From Actinomadura nitritigenes (GTDB taxonomy: Bacteria > Actinomycetota > Actinomycetes > Streptosporangiales > Streptosporangiaceae): a DNA stretch of 64,000 nucleotides. The translations under genes and the position numbers were made by a program. Below are positions 17,901 through 25,933 of this stretch, piece after piece. The notes beneath the pieces were generated by a model that worked only from the letters and a program-made list of their open reading frames with translations, was not told the origin of the DNA and searched no databases. The stretch is from the NCBI RefSeq assembly GCF_017573545.1, contig NZ_JAGEOK010000017.1, forward strand, positions 62,001 to 126,000, given 5' to 3'. Position 1 is the first letter of the stretch, and every line of letters begins with the position of its first letter.

Positions 17901-18639
17901 CCAGCGTCTCGGCGGCCTTGATGCTCGGCACGACCAGCTGCCGGGAGCCGTCCGGCTTCTGCAGGTCGATCGCCAGCCCGAAGTTGACGTGCTCGGGCCG
18001 GATCAGCACCGGCTTGCCGTCCACCTCGGTGAACGCGGCGTTCATCTCCGGCATCGCCGCGAGCGCCTTGACGATCGCGTAGCCGATCAGGTGCGTGAAG
18101 GAGACCTTCCCGCCGCGGCCGCGCTTGAGGTGGTTGTTGATGACGATGCGGTTGTCGATCAGCAGCTTCGCCGGGACGGCGCGCACGCTGGTCGCGGTCG
18201 GCACCGCGAGGCTGGCCTCCATGTTGGTGGCCGTCCGCGCGGCGACGCCGCGCAGCCGGACCTCCTCGGCGCCGGCCGGGACCGGCGGCGGCGCCGGCCT
18301 GTCCGTCTTCGGCGCCGGCTTGGCGGCCTTGTCGGCCGGCTTGGCGGGGGCCTTCGGCGGCGACACCGGAGGCTGCGGTGTCGGCGGGGCGGCCGCGGTG
18401 CCGTTGGCGGCCGCGCCGGCCGCCGTTCCGGTGCTCGTCTGGGGTGCGCCGGGGGACGCGGGGGTCACGGACGCCGACCGGGTGCCCGGCTGGTAGTCCG
18501 CGAAGAAGTTCCACCAGGCTTCGTCAACCGAGTTGGGGTCTTCGAGGTACTTCTGGTACAGCTCGTCGACCAGCCACTCGTTGGCACCGAAATCTGTGAT
18601 CTTTGGGTCGGCACTAGTTTGCGACGACTCTGTCGACAC
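14917..18639 (-). CDS. kgd: Multifunctional 2-oxoglutarate dehydrogenase E1/decarboxylase with fused E2 domain
   Basis: 1240-residue TCA-cycle enzyme of actinobacterial Kgd/OdhA type. The N-terminal segment FGANEWLVDELYQKYLEDP (from about residue 18) is the E1 N-terminal helix. A Pro/Ala-rich linker (about 50-120) follows, then the E2 succinyltransferase domain (about 125-360) with STYDHRIIQG (His about 334). Then the thiamine-diphosphate E1 domain with MAHRGRLNVL, GDAAFAGQG and INNQVGF (about 660-700) and transketolase-like C-terminal parts. The lipoyl domain is absent, as in the family. GTG start. Usually regulated by a GarA-type FHA protein, not present here. Confidence 0.97.
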   Translation of the reverse strand: MSTESSQTSADPKITDFGANEWLVDELYQKYLEDPNSVDEAWWNFFADYQPGTRSASVTPASPGAPQTSTGTAAGAAANGTAAAPPTPQPPVSPPKAPAKPADKAAKPAPKTDRPAPPPVPAGAEEVRLRGVAARTATNMEASLAVPTATSVRAVPAKLLIDNRIVINNHLKRGRGGKVSFTHLIGYAIVKALAAMPEMNAAFTEVDGKPVLIRPEHVNFGLAIDLQKPDGSRQLVVPSIKAAETLDFRQFWAAYEEIVRKARGNKLTIEDYQGTTISLTNPGTIGTVHSVPRLMPGQGTIIGVGAMEYPAEFAGASTDTLARMGISKVMTLTSTYDHRIIQGAQSGDFLRRIHELLLGEDGFYDEIFEALRIPYEPVRWVKDISAGHEDDVAKIARVHELIHAYRVRGHLMADTDPLEYKQRRHPDLDILKHGLTLWDLEREFATGGFGGKPTMKLRDILGVLRMAYCRTVGIEYMHIQDPEERAWIQARVEVPHDKPSREEQLHVLRRLNSAEAFETFLQTKFVGQKRFSLEGGESVIPLLDSVISAAAKASLDEVVIGMAHRGRLNVLANIVGKSYGQIFGEFEGNLDPRSAQGSGDVKYHLGASGDFVADDGSKIHTELVANPSHLETVDPVLEGVVRAKQDLLDVGEAGFTVLPILIHGDAAFAGQGVVAETLNLSQLRGYRTGGTVHVIINNQVGFTTAPEYSRSSVYATDVARMIQAPIFHVNGDDPEACARVARLAFEYRQTFKKDVVIDMVCYRRRGHNEGENPSFTQPLMYDLIDAKRSVRKLYTEALIGRGDITVEEAEQALRDYQEQLERAFTETREAVKKPLEPGSVVKPDVEERIPIDHGGAGTAIPQETVKRIIETQVSLPDGFTPHPRLQPILQRRAQMIEDDAIDWATGELLAMGSLLMDGHPVRLVGQDTRRGTFGQRHAVLVDRKTGEEYTPLKQFGQGVSKFYVHDSLLSEYAAMGFEYGYSMTRPDALVAWEAQFGDFANGAQSVVDEYISSGEQKWGQRSSLVLLLPHGYEGQGPDHSSARIERYLQLCAQDNMTVAYPTTPANYFHLLRWQVLSGRGKPLVVFTPKSLLRLKAATSPVEQITDGAFQPVIPESNPAVDPAGVKRVLLTTGKIYYDVAKARDAAGANDTAVVRVERLYPPPVDEIRAELAKYPSGVEVVFVQDEPANMGAWPFMALKLPHHIEGLRMSRVSRPASSSPAVGSAKLHQAEQEALLSRLF

Positions 18640-18770
18640 GGCGGAGATCGCCCTCTTCCGCAGCTCGCAGGTGAGATAAGAGACCTATCAAGGCTACTCG
18701 CACTTGACCTCTTCCCATGCCAGCGCGTTGCGATTGCACCCCATTCCCCGGGGGCCACAAGGATCTTGCC

Positions 18771-18827
18771 GAAGCCGAGGCCGCGCCTCCGACAAGATCC
18801 GCCGTCCGAAAGGTGACGGAGGTCACC
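18771..18827. terminator. Inverted repeats between AIM24 gene and kgd
   Basis: GGATCTTGCCG (18771-18781) pairs with CGACAAGATCC (18790-18800), one mismatch, and GGTGAC-GGAG-GTCACC lies at 18812-18827, just past the AIM24 stop. They could end the AIM24 transcript or control kgd; the sequence does not decide. Confidence 0.45.
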
Positions 18828-18842
18828 CGGCGGCCGCCCGGT

Positions 18843-19514
18843 TCAGTGGGTGTGCGGCGGGACGGTGGGGCCCTCGCTGGCCTGGACGAGGACGAAGCCC
18901 TGGCCCTGGTAGGCGAGCTGCATGGCCTCGCCGCTGCCGCGGCCGATGAGCGCGCCGGCCTTGAAGGTGCGGTTGACGCCGACCTGCAGGCTGGTGCTCC
19001 ACGCCACCGCGGACTGGCCGTCGGCGAACGTGGGGGCGCGGCCGCAGTCGAGCATGACCGGGGTGCCGTGCGTGGTGAGCGCCACCCAGCCGGTGCCCTG
19101 GAGGGTGGTGTTGAACAGGCCGCCCGCGGCGATGCCGGCGCCCTGGACGCGCTGGATGTCGGACTGGAGGTGCGAGTCGTAGGCGAGGATGTTGGCGCCG
19201 TTGACGGTCAGGCCCTCGTTCTCCAGGTAGAAGAGGTGGATGTCGGCGGCGTCGTGCGCGACGAAGAGCAGGCCCTGGCCGCGGACGCGCATCAGCGGGA
19301 CGCCCTCGCCGGTGACGGCCTTCTTGATGAACTTGCCGATGCCTCCGGCGCCCTCGTAGTCGAAGTCCATCTGGCCCTGGAAGGCGACCATGGAGCCCTG
19401 CCGGGCGAGGACGTCCCCGTTGAGGTGGACTCGGAGCATCTTGGAGTTCTGGAGGGCGAAGTGGCCGGGGAGTTGCTGCCCCTGGTCCATGTTTCCGAAG
19501 AACTGGCTGCGCAT
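18843..19514 (-). CDS. AIM24 family protein
   Basis: 223 residues with no signal peptide or membrane segment. The beta-rich AIM24/TRAP-like fold is recognised from GDVLARQGSMVAFQG, GEGVPLMRVRGQGLLFVA and LTTHGTPVMLDCG. The biochemical role of bacterial AIM24 proteins is unknown; the fold is that of TRAP-like ring proteins. Alone on its strand upstream of kgd, separated by inverted repeats. Confidence 0.87.
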   Translation of the reverse strand: MRSQFFGNMDQGQQLPGHFALQNSKMLRVHLNGDVLARQGSMVAFQGQMDFDYEGAGGIGKFIKKAVTGEGVPLMRVRGQGLLFVAHDAADIHLFYLENEGLTVNGANILAYDSHLQSDIQRVQGAGIAAGGLFNTTLQGTGWVALTTHGTPVMLDCGRAPTFADGQSAVAWSTSLQVGVNRTFKAGALIGRGSGEAMQLAYQGQGFVLVQASEGPTVPPHTH

Positions 19515-19621
19515 TGTCGGGGGTACTGCCTCTCACGTCGTGATCGTTCTGGAGATCCGCCAGCATAACGACGGGATCCGACCGGTACGACGTGAAGCGA
19601 GCGGCGTTCGGTTCCCGGAGG

Positions 19622-20542
19622 TCAGGCTCCGGTGACGGCCTCCCGGCCGTGCGGGGCCGTCCAGTCGACGAGCGGGCCCTTCGGGACGACCCCGGACGGG
19701 TTGATGTTGCGCTGCGTCACGTAGTAGTGCCGCTTGATGTGGTCGAAGTCCGTCGTCCCGCCGAACGCGGGGTTCGAGTAGAGGTCGCGGGCGTAGGCCC
19801 ACAGGTTCGGATGATCGACGAGGCGGCGCAGGTTGCACTTGAAGTGCGAGTAGTAGACGGCGTCGAAGCGGGCGAGCGTCGGATAGAGGCGGACGTCGGC
19901 CTCGGTGATCCGGTCGCCGAACAGGTAGCGGCTGCCCGCGAGCCGCTCCTCCAGCCGGTCGAAGGTGGCGAAGAGGGCGTCGAACGCGTCCTCGTAGGCG
20001 TCCTGGGCGGTGGCGAAACCGGCCTTGTAGACGCCGTTGTTGACCGTGTCGTAGACGAGGTCGTTCAGCTCGTCGATCTCCGGGCGCAGCGCCTCCGGGT
20101 ACAGATCGGGGGCGCCGGGGCGGTGGAGCGCGGTGAACTCCGTCTCCAGCATCGTGGTGATGGTGGGGAAGTCGTTGGTGACGAGCCGTTCCGTCACGGT
20201 GTCCCAGATGCAGGGGACGGTGTAGCGGCCCTCGAAGGACGGGTCGCTCGCCAGGTACAGCTCGGAGAGGAACACGGCGCCGGTGACGGGGTCGCGGTCG
20301 GGGAACCGCCAGCCGCGCTCGTCCCTGATCGGGTCGACGACGGCCACGGGCAGCGCGTCCTCCAGGCCCAGCAGCCGCCGGACGATCAGCGAGCGGTGCG
20401 CCCACGGGCAGGCGTAGGAGACGAACAGCCGGTAGCGGCCCGGCTCCACCGGGTACCCGCTCGAACCGTCGGCGGTGATCCGCTCCGTGAACCGGTTCGG
20501 CTGCCGGACGAAGCGGCCCCGCTCGACTTCCTGTGCGGTCAT
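19622..20542 (-). CDS. Glutathionyl-hydroquinone reductase-like (GST Xi class) protein
   Basis: 306 residues. Thioredoxin-like N-terminal domain with the catalytic Cys45 in YACPWAHR, the hallmark of ECM4/YqjG enzymes, and a helical C-terminal domain (DLVYDTVNNGVYKAGFA, ITEADVRLYPTLARFD). The family reduces glutathionylated hydroquinones. Actinomycetes use mycothiol instead of glutathione, so the thiol partner here is probably mycothiol (inference). The ATG at 20542 has GGAAGGA upstream; 19 extra residues from an upstream start are rejected. Confidence 0.9.
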   Translation of the reverse strand: MTAQEVERGRFVRQPNRFTERITADGSSGYPVEPGRYRLFVSYACPWAHRSLIVRRLLGLEDALPVAVVDPIRDERGWRFPDRDPVTGAVFLSELYLASDPSFEGRYTVPCIWDTVTERLVTNDFPTITTMLETEFTALHRPGAPDLYPEALRPEIDELNDLVYDTVNNGVYKAGFATAQDAYEDAFDALFATFDRLEERLAGSRYLFGDRITEADVRLYPTLARFDAVYYSHFKCNLRRLVDHPNLWAYARDLYSNPAFGGTTDFDHIKRHYYVTQRNINPSGVVPKGPLVDWTAPHGREAVTGA

Positions 20543-20798
20543 GTCCGGTTCCTTCCGAAAGTCAGCCGTGCGGTGCGACCGTCCGGGGGAGGCGGCCACG
20601 ACCCTGGAAGGAGAAGGCCGCCGGTCCGCACGCCTTCGCGGTCACCGGCAAGTCGTCCTTCCGGGGGATCCTGGACCACCGGCCCCGCGCATACGATAAC
20701 CGTCGGTGGCCCGCGCCAAACGGGCACGCACGATCGCATGGCACGCAGCAGGGGCGGCAGCCGGAGGCGGCCCCGGACGGACGAGATGGCGGGGGACC

Positions 20799-21473
20799 AT
20801 GCTCGAGACTTTCAACACCCTGGTGGACGGCCTGCCGCCCGGCCTGGTCTACGGGCTGATCGCCGCGCTGGTGTTCGCGGAGGCGGCGCTGTTCGTCGGG
20901 TTCGTGTTCCCCGGCGAGACGGCGGTGGTGGTCGGCGGCGTCCTCGCCAGCCAGGGCACGCTCTCGCTGCCGCTCCTGCTGGTCATCGGGGTCGTCGCGG
21001 CCGTCGCCGGCGACTCGGTCGGCTACGAGATCGGCAAGAAGTACGGGCCGCGGCTGCTCGACATCCGCGCGGTGTCCAAGCACCGCGCGAAGGTGGAGGG
21101 CGCGCAGGACCTGATCCGGCGGCGCGGCGCGGTCGCGGTCTTCATCGGCCGGTTCACCGCGCTGCTGCGGGCGCTGATGCCCGCGCTGGCGGGCAGCTCC
21201 CGGCTGCCGTATCCGAAGTTCCTGCTGTTCAACTTCCTCGGCGGGCTGACCTGGGTCGTCACCTTCACGCTCGGCGGCTACTTCGCCGGTGAGGCGTTCG
21301 ACCGCGCGGCGCAGTGGGCCGGGCGCGGCCTGGCGATCGGGCTCGCGGTGATCGCGGTCGCCGCGATCGTGGTGTGGAGCGTCCGCAAGCACCGCCGGGA
21401 GGCCGAGGAGGAGGCCGGGGTCGAGGCCGAGGACGGCGGCGCGGAGTCCCGCGTCGAGCAGACCCTCCCCTAG
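20799..21473 (+). CDS. DedA family (VTT domain) membrane protein
   Basis: 224 residues with about five hydrophobic segments. Family motifs: GLIAALVFAEAALFVGFVFPGETAVVVGG, GDSVGYEIGKKYG, FIGRFTALLRALMPALAG and FNFLGGLTWV. Residues 195-224 form a charged cytoplasmic tail. DedA proteins are flippase-like and support undecaprenyl-phosphate or phospholipid recycling and membrane potential. The ATG at 20799 follows GGGGGACC; a longer reading from 20706 has no ribosome site. Confidence 0.9.
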   Translation: MLETFNTLVDGLPPGLVYGLIAALVFAEAALFVGFVFPGETAVVVGGVLASQGTLSLPLLLVIGVVAAVAGDSVGYEIGKKYGPRLLDIRAVSKHRAKVEGAQDLIRRRGAVAVFIGRFTALLRALMPALAGSSRLPYPKFLLFNFLGGLTWVVTFTLGGYFAGEAFDRAAQWAGRGLAIGLAVIAVAAIVVWSVRKHRREAEEEAGVEAEDGGAESRVEQTLP

Positions 21474-21504
21474 CCGTCCCGCCCCCGGGTCGCAGGCCGC
21501 CGGA

Positions 21505-22584
21505 TCACAGACCGCCCGGGACGGCGGCCTCCATCCGCCCGGTGACCGGCGGAAGGTCCAGGTGGGTGCGGATGCCGGGCTCGGCCGCGCACACGACGGG
21601 GACCGAGTTCAGCGCGTGCGCCGCGGCGGCGGAGACCTCGTCGGACACCCACTCGTCGTCGGTCGTCAGGGTGATCGACGGGCGGCCGTGCACCCGCACC
21701 GAGTGGCCGGGGTCGCCCCAGTCGGGGATCCGCGCGGCGTCCGCCTTGTGGATCACCTCGACGCTGATCACCGGCCGGCCGCCGGCCAGCCCGCTGAACG
21801 TCCAGCGCGCCGCGGCGACCGTGCCGCGCGGGATCCGGCCCGCGGTGATCTCCAGGTCGGTGCCGGCGAGCCGGTAGTCCACGTCCACGTCGATCTCGTC
21901 GAGGTCCACGCCGAGCCCGGCGGCGACGAGGTGCAGGCTCTCGGTGTAGAGCGACCGCATCGCGGTGCGGGTGGGGCGCAGCGAGCGCAGGAACGCCTCC
22001 TCGTCGCGGCCGAACCCGACCATGTGGTGCACCATCCGCCAGGACGGGTGCCGCGCGAAGTCGGAGCACTCGCGGGAGTAGACGTGGGTGATCCGGCGCG
22101 ACAGCCGGGACAGCGCCAGCGGCATCACGTCCGCCATGAACCCGGTGTTGAAGCCGGTCCCGTGCACCGACGAGCCGCCCCGCTTGCACGCCTGCTCCAG
22201 CTCGTTCACCAGGGAGGGGCCGTGGGCCCGCGGGTAGACCAGGCCGTTCATGGAGATCACGTTCTTGCCGGAGGCCAGCAGCGCGCAGACGGTGTCGAGG
22301 TCGGCGAGCGGGTCGCCGGCGCGTCCGGGCGCGTAGACGACGCAGTCGGCGTCCAGCGCGAGGATGGCGGCGAGGTCGCGGGTGGCGGTGACGCCGGTGG
22401 GGGCGCGGCCGCAGAGCAGGCCCGCGTCGGCGCCGTCCTTGGCGGGGGTGTGCACCCAGACGCCGGCGAGTTCCAGGCCGGGGCGGTCGAGCACGCCGCG
22501 GATCACGGCGCGGCCGAGCGTGCCGGTCGCCCACTGCACGACGCGGTACGGGCGGGGGGCGCTGGACGCGTCGGCAGGGCTCAT
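21505..22584 (-). CDS. Dihydrodipicolinate reductase-like NAD(P)-dependent oxidoreductase
   Basis: 359 residues. The N-terminal Rossmann motif VVQWATGTLGRAVIRGVLD (about 14-32), then a DapB-like C-terminal domain. It belongs to the amine-dehydrogenase-like group (as 2,4-diaminopentanoate dehydrogenase), often found with lipid and sterol catabolic genes in actinobacteria. It is divergent from the SDR/enoyl-CoA hydratase pair across 271 bp containing two perfect palindromes, so joint regulation is likely. Substrate unknown. Confidence 0.82.
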   Translation of the reverse strand: MSPADASSAPRPYRVVQWATGTLGRAVIRGVLDRPGLELAGVWVHTPAKDGADAGLLCGRAPTGVTATRDLAAILALDADCVVYAPGRAGDPLADLDTVCALLASGKNVISMNGLVYPRAHGPSLVNELEQACKRGGSSVHGTGFNTGFMADVMPLALSRLSRRITHVYSRECSDFARHPSWRMVHHMVGFGRDEEAFLRSLRPTRTAMRSLYTESLHLVAAGLGVDLDEIDVDVDYRLAGTDLEITAGRIPRGTVAAARWTFSGLAGGRPVISVEVIHKADAARIPDWGDPGHSVRVHGRPSITLTTDDEWVSDEVSAAAAHALNSVPVVCAAEPGIRTHLDLPPVTGRMEAAVPGGL

Positions 22585-22678
22585 CGAGACGGGACCTCCG
22601 AAGTCGAGGCGGCACCTGTGCGGACCGGGCCGGGTTGCGCGGGTGGTGTGTGGACACTACGCCGTGCGCCCCAGGAAA

Positions 22679-22799
22679 TGCGGCATTTGCCGCAAGTTTC
22701 ACTGAAGTCCCATGAAGCCCGGTGCTTGCCCGCGCGGCGCGCCGGGGAGGGAACCGAGGGGGCCGCAGCCGAGCGGGATTCGGTTCAGTGGTACCACTG
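22679..22799. promoter_or_regulatory. Two palindromic operator candidates in a divergent promoter region
   Basis: TGCGGCA-TT-TGCCGCA at 22679-22694 and CAGTGGTACCACTG at 22786-22799 are perfect inverted repeats between the DapB-like gene (minus) and the SDR gene (plus). Each looks like a dimeric repressor site. No regulator gene is adjacent. Confidence 0.55.
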
Positions 22800-22855
22800 G
22801 GTAACCCCCGGATGATTACCTGGGGGCGTAGTCGGTGCGATGTGAGGAGACAGAG

Positions 22856-23758
22856 ATGTCGGAACTGCGCTACGACGGCCGTGTCGCGGTCGTGACCGGG
22901 GCGGGCCACGGCCTCGGCCGCCAGCACGCGCTGGAGCTCGCCGCGCGCGGTGCGAAGGTCGTCGTCAACGACCTCGGCGGCGACCGCTCCGGTGTCGGCG
23001 CCTCCGCCGGCCCCGCCCAGGAGGTCGTGGACGAGATCAAGAAGAACGGCGGCGAGGCCGTCGCCAACCCCGACAACGTCGCGACCCCCGAGGGCGCGCA
23101 GGCGATCGTGCAGACCGCGCTCGACGCGTTCGGCAAGGTCGACATCGTCATCAACAACGCGGGCATCCTGCGCGACAAGTCGTTCAAGAACATGACCGTC
23201 GAGGAGTTCGACGCCGTCATCGCCGTGCACCTGCGCGGCTCGTTCCTGGTCTCCAGCGCCGCCTGGCCGCACCTGCGCGAGAACGGCTACGGCCGCATCG
23301 TCAACACCTCGTCGCCCGCCGGCCTGTTCGGCAACTTCGGCCAGGCCAACTACGCCACCGCGAAGATGGGCCTGGTCGGCTTCACCAAGACCCTCGCGCA
23401 GGAGGGCGCCAAGTACGACATCAAGGCCAACGCCATCGCGCCGGTCGCCTGGACCCGGATGACCGAGGACCTCCTGCCCGCCGACTTCGCCGACAAGCTC
23501 GGCGTCGACCAGGTCACCCCCCTCGTCGCCTTCCTGGTGCACGAGTCCAACCAGGACACCGGCGAGGTCTACACCGTCGGCGGCGGCCGGATCGCCAAGA
23601 TCTTCGTCGCGGAGGGCCCCGGCTACGGCCAGAAGGAGACCCTCTCCGTCGAGGCCGTCCGCGACAACTGGGCCGCCATCAACGCGAGCGAGCCGCTCGC
23701 GGTGTTCAAGAACCCGATGGAGCAGATGGGCCCGCTCATCCAGCAGCTGACCTCCTGA
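22856..23758 (+). CDS. Short-chain dehydrogenase, multifunctional-enzyme type 2/17beta-HSD4-like
   Basis: 300-residue NAD-dependent 3-hydroxyacyl-CoA dehydrogenase-like SDR. Motifs: VVTGAGHGLGRQHALELA (cofactor), NNAGILRD, and the Ser...Tyr-x3-Lys set in NTSSPAGLFGNFGQANYATAK. The GHGLGRQ, NDLGGD and GILRDKSF features are those of the SDR part of peroxisomal MFE-2, including a C-terminal segment beyond the core fold. The ATG at 22856 follows GAGGAGA. An enoyl-CoA hydratase follows 4 bp later, so the two probably act in one beta-oxidation step series. Confidence 0.9.
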   Translation: MSELRYDGRVAVVTGAGHGLGRQHALELAARGAKVVVNDLGGDRSGVGASAGPAQEVVDEIKKNGGEAVANPDNVATPEGAQAIVQTALDAFGKVDIVINNAGILRDKSFKNMTVEEFDAVIAVHLRGSFLVSSAAWPHLRENGYGRIVNTSSPAGLFGNFGQANYATAKMGLVGFTKTLAQEGAKYDIKANAIAPVAWTRMTEDLLPADFADKLGVDQVTPLVAFLVHESNQDTGEVYTVGGGRIAKIFVAEGPGYGQKETLSVEAVRDNWAAINASEPLAVFKNPMEQMGPLIQQLTS

Positions 23759-23762
23759 GCCG

Positions 23763-24557
23763 TTGGACGGGATCAGGCTCGACCGGCGGGACGGGGTGCT
23801 CACCATCGCCCTGTCCCGTCCGGAGCGGCTGAACGCCGTCGACGGCGCGCTGACCGAGCGGATGCTGGACGTCCTCAACGAGCTGCCGCGCGACCCGTCC
23901 ACCCGGGTCGTCGTGCTCACCGGGGACGGCCGCGGCTTCTGCTCCGGCATGGACATCCAGGGCGACCCCGGCCAGGAGACCAAGGAGGGCCGCGTGCAGC
24001 GGCTCTACCGCGGCATCGCCCGCGGCGGCGAGGTCACCGCGCGGCTGCGGGAGATCCCGCAGCCGGTGATCGCCGCGCTGCACGGCCCGGTCGCGGGCAT
24101 GGGCGTCTCCTGGGCGCTGGCCTGCGACCTGCGGGTCGCCGACCCGACCACCCGTTTCGTCGTCCCGTTCGTGAACCTCGGCCTGTCGGCCGGGGACTGC
24201 GGGCTGTCCTGGCTGCTGCCGCGCCTCGTCGGCCCGGCGAAGGCCGCGGAGATCACCTACCGGGCGCAGCGCCTCGACGCGGCCCGGGCGGAGGCGCTCG
24301 GGCTCGTCACCGAGGTGTGCGCGGAGGGCGGCGACCTCGACGCCGCCCAGGCGCTCGCCGACGAGCTGCTCGCCACGTCCCCGTACGGGCTGAGCCGCAC
24401 GAAGGAACTGCTCAACATGTCCCTGGACGTCCCCGGCCTGCGCCAGCAGATCGCGGCGGAGACCGGCGTCCAGGCCCTCGCCTTCTTCACCGAGGACCTG
24501 GCCGAGGGCATGACCGCCACCATGCAGAAGCGCCCCCCGCGGTTCAGGAACCGCTGA
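23763..24557 (+). CDS. Enoyl-CoA hydratase/isomerase (crotonase family)
   Basis: 264 residues. Crotonase features: LSRPERLNAVDGALTERM, GDGRGFCSGMDI (oxyanion hole) and ALHGPVAGMGVSWALACDLRVA. The region of the second catalytic acid reads NLGLSAGDCGLSW, where the usual Glu is replaced by Gly-Asp, so isomerase or other crotonase chemistry is possible. The TTG start sits 4 bp after the SDR stop without a clear ribosome site, suggesting translational coupling. The operon ends in a triple hairpin. Confidence 0.88.
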   Translation: MDGIRLDRRDGVLTIALSRPERLNAVDGALTERMLDVLNELPRDPSTRVVVLTGDGRGFCSGMDIQGDPGQETKEGRVQRLYRGIARGGEVTARLREIPQPVIAALHGPVAGMGVSWALACDLRVADPTTRFVVPFVNLGLSAGDCGLSWLLPRLVGPAKAAEITYRAQRLDAARAEALGLVTEVCAEGGDLDAAQALADELLATSPYGLSRTKELLNMSLDVPGLRQQIAAETGVQALAFFTEDLAEGMTATMQKRPPRFRNR

Positions 24558-24631
24558 GGGGCGATGACGCGTTCGGGCCGGAGCCTTCCCAGGCTCCGGC
24601 CCGACTCGTTCAAGCACCTCGGCCACTGTCA

Positions 24632-24767
24632 CGGGCGGGCACGCGGAGCGAGTGCAGCGAGCGCAGCGGGCCCGCCCGGCGGTTGAGGGGCTGTTTCGCG
24701 CGGAGCGCCAGCGGAGCGGGAAACAGCCCCTCAACCGTGACGGGGGTTCCAGGGGGTCGCCCCCTGG
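24632..24767. terminator. Three consecutive hairpins between convergent genes
   Basis: CGGGCGGGC/GCCCGCCCG (24632-24640, 24670-24678); GGTTGAGGGGCTGTTTC and its exact complement (24681-24697, 24720-24736); CCAGGGGG-TCG-CCCCCTGG (24749-24756, 24760-24767). The first two loops are rich in GCGGAGCG. Probable bidirectional terminator. Confidence 0.8.
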
Positions 24768-24785
24768 GGAAGTCGTCCCCCTGGG

Positions 24786-25628
24786 TCAATCCGCCAGGGC
24801 CAGGGAGAGTGCCTCGACGTAGCGGAGGGCGGCGAGGCGGGCCAGGGCGGGGTGGGCTCCGAGGGGGCCCGCGTACGCGGCGCCGACGGCGGCGGCCGCG
24901 GCGGGGACCAGGCGGGTCTCCGGCTCGGGGCCGATGACGTGCGGCGCGAGGGCGACGGACGCGGCGCCGGCGGCGCGCAGCTGCTCGCCGGCGGCCCGCA
25001 TGGCGGCCTCGTCGGCGAGCGAGGCGGTGAAGACCGGCGCGGCGAGCCGGGACGCGAGCAGCACGCTGGTGACCTCGGCCTGCCGGACGGCGGTGGCGTC
25101 GCCGGGGGTGGCGACGATGACGCCGGTGGCGGCGGTCACCATCGTCATCATCCGGATGCGGTCGGCGCGGGCGAGCCCGGCGTCGGCGAGCCGGTCGTGC
25201 AGCGCCTCCGCGATGAGGGGATGCGGGCCGAGCGGCTCGGCGGCGACGGTGCGGACCGGGGCGGCCGCGACGGCGGCGCGGACGGCGGCGTCCAGGGCCG
25301 GATCGGGCCCGGTGGACATCGGCACCACGACGGCCGCGAGCTCGTCCTGGGGACGGCCGAGGCCGGCGAGGACGGCGTGCAGGTCGCCCTCTCCGCCGTC
25401 GAGGTGCCCGACGTAGGCGGGCTGGCCGGTGTGCTCGATCTCCACGAGCCGGGCGAGCTCGGCGGCGATCTCGGTGCCGCCCTGCCGGGCGGGGCCGGGC
25501 ACGGCCAGAACGAGAGCGGGGGATCCTTGGGGCAGCAGGAAGGACTCGTCGCCGCGATGTCGGCCGCCGCGGGGGGTGCGGCGGCGTCGCGACGGAAGTG
25601 CCTCGGATGCCTGGCTTTCGGGACTCAC
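24786..25628 (-). CDS. CbiX/sirohydrochlorin chelatase-like protein
   Basis: 280 residues with two CbiX-like halves (about 38-140 and 160-275). Features: LVEIEHTGQPAYVGHLDG, VVVPMSTGPDP, GPHPLIAEALHDRLADAG. The first-strand motif that usually reads HGS(R) with the metal-site His is AVPGPARQGG here, so the normal chelatase His is missing at that position. It may be an inactive or altered relative. GTG start. It stands alone, without siroheme or cobalamin genes nearby. Confidence 0.72.
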   Translation of the reverse strand: MSPESQASEALPSRRRRTPRGGRHRGDESFLLPQGSPALVLAVPGPARQGGTEIAAELARLVEIEHTGQPAYVGHLDGGEGDLHAVLAGLGRPQDELAAVVVPMSTGPDPALDAAVRAAVAAAPVRTVAAEPLGPHPLIAEALHDRLADAGLARADRIRMMTMVTAATGVIVATPGDATAVRQAEVTSVLLASRLAAPVFTASLADEAAMRAAGEQLRAAGAASVALAPHVIGPEPETRLVPAAAAAVGAAYAGPLGAHPALARLAALRYVEALSLALAD

Positions 25629-25933
25629 GGCGGGAATGGTAACGCTCCCGGGCGCGGAGGGCGGGCTCCCGCTCCGGCCGAGCGGGCCGGCCGCGCCGTG
25701 GCTGCCTGTACTGATCGTCGGTCTCCCTCCCGTGCCGGGCCGCGATCGGCGGGCGAAACAGCAGAGTATGGCCCATCGCCGCCCGGCAACAGGGGGAAAT
25801 GAAGCAAATGTCCCGATTGTCGATAACCGATTCTGGTTCCGAATACGGACGAAAGGGGGAGAAGGGGTTGCGGAGGCGTGACAGGCCGCCTCTATGATCG
25901 GGCCACCCTACGTGCCGGAACGTTCGAGGTGCC
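25629..25933 (+). promoter_or_regulatory. 305-bp intergenic region with the conservon 1 promoter
   Basis: No gene is seen. The right part is less GC-rich. TATGAT at 25893-25898 is a good -10 candidate, about 35 bases before the cvnA start; TTGCGG at 25868 is a weak -35 at 19-bp spacing. Confidence 0.4.

Noticed and set aside
14956..18816. 1286-codon plus-strand open frame opposite kgd
   Set aside because: Antisense shadow rich in Arg, His and Leu; kgd on the minus strand has full domain support.
20706..20798. N-terminal extension of the DedA protein
   Set aside because: No Shine-Dalgarno at 20706, while GGGGGACC precedes the ATG at 20799; extension not membrane-like.
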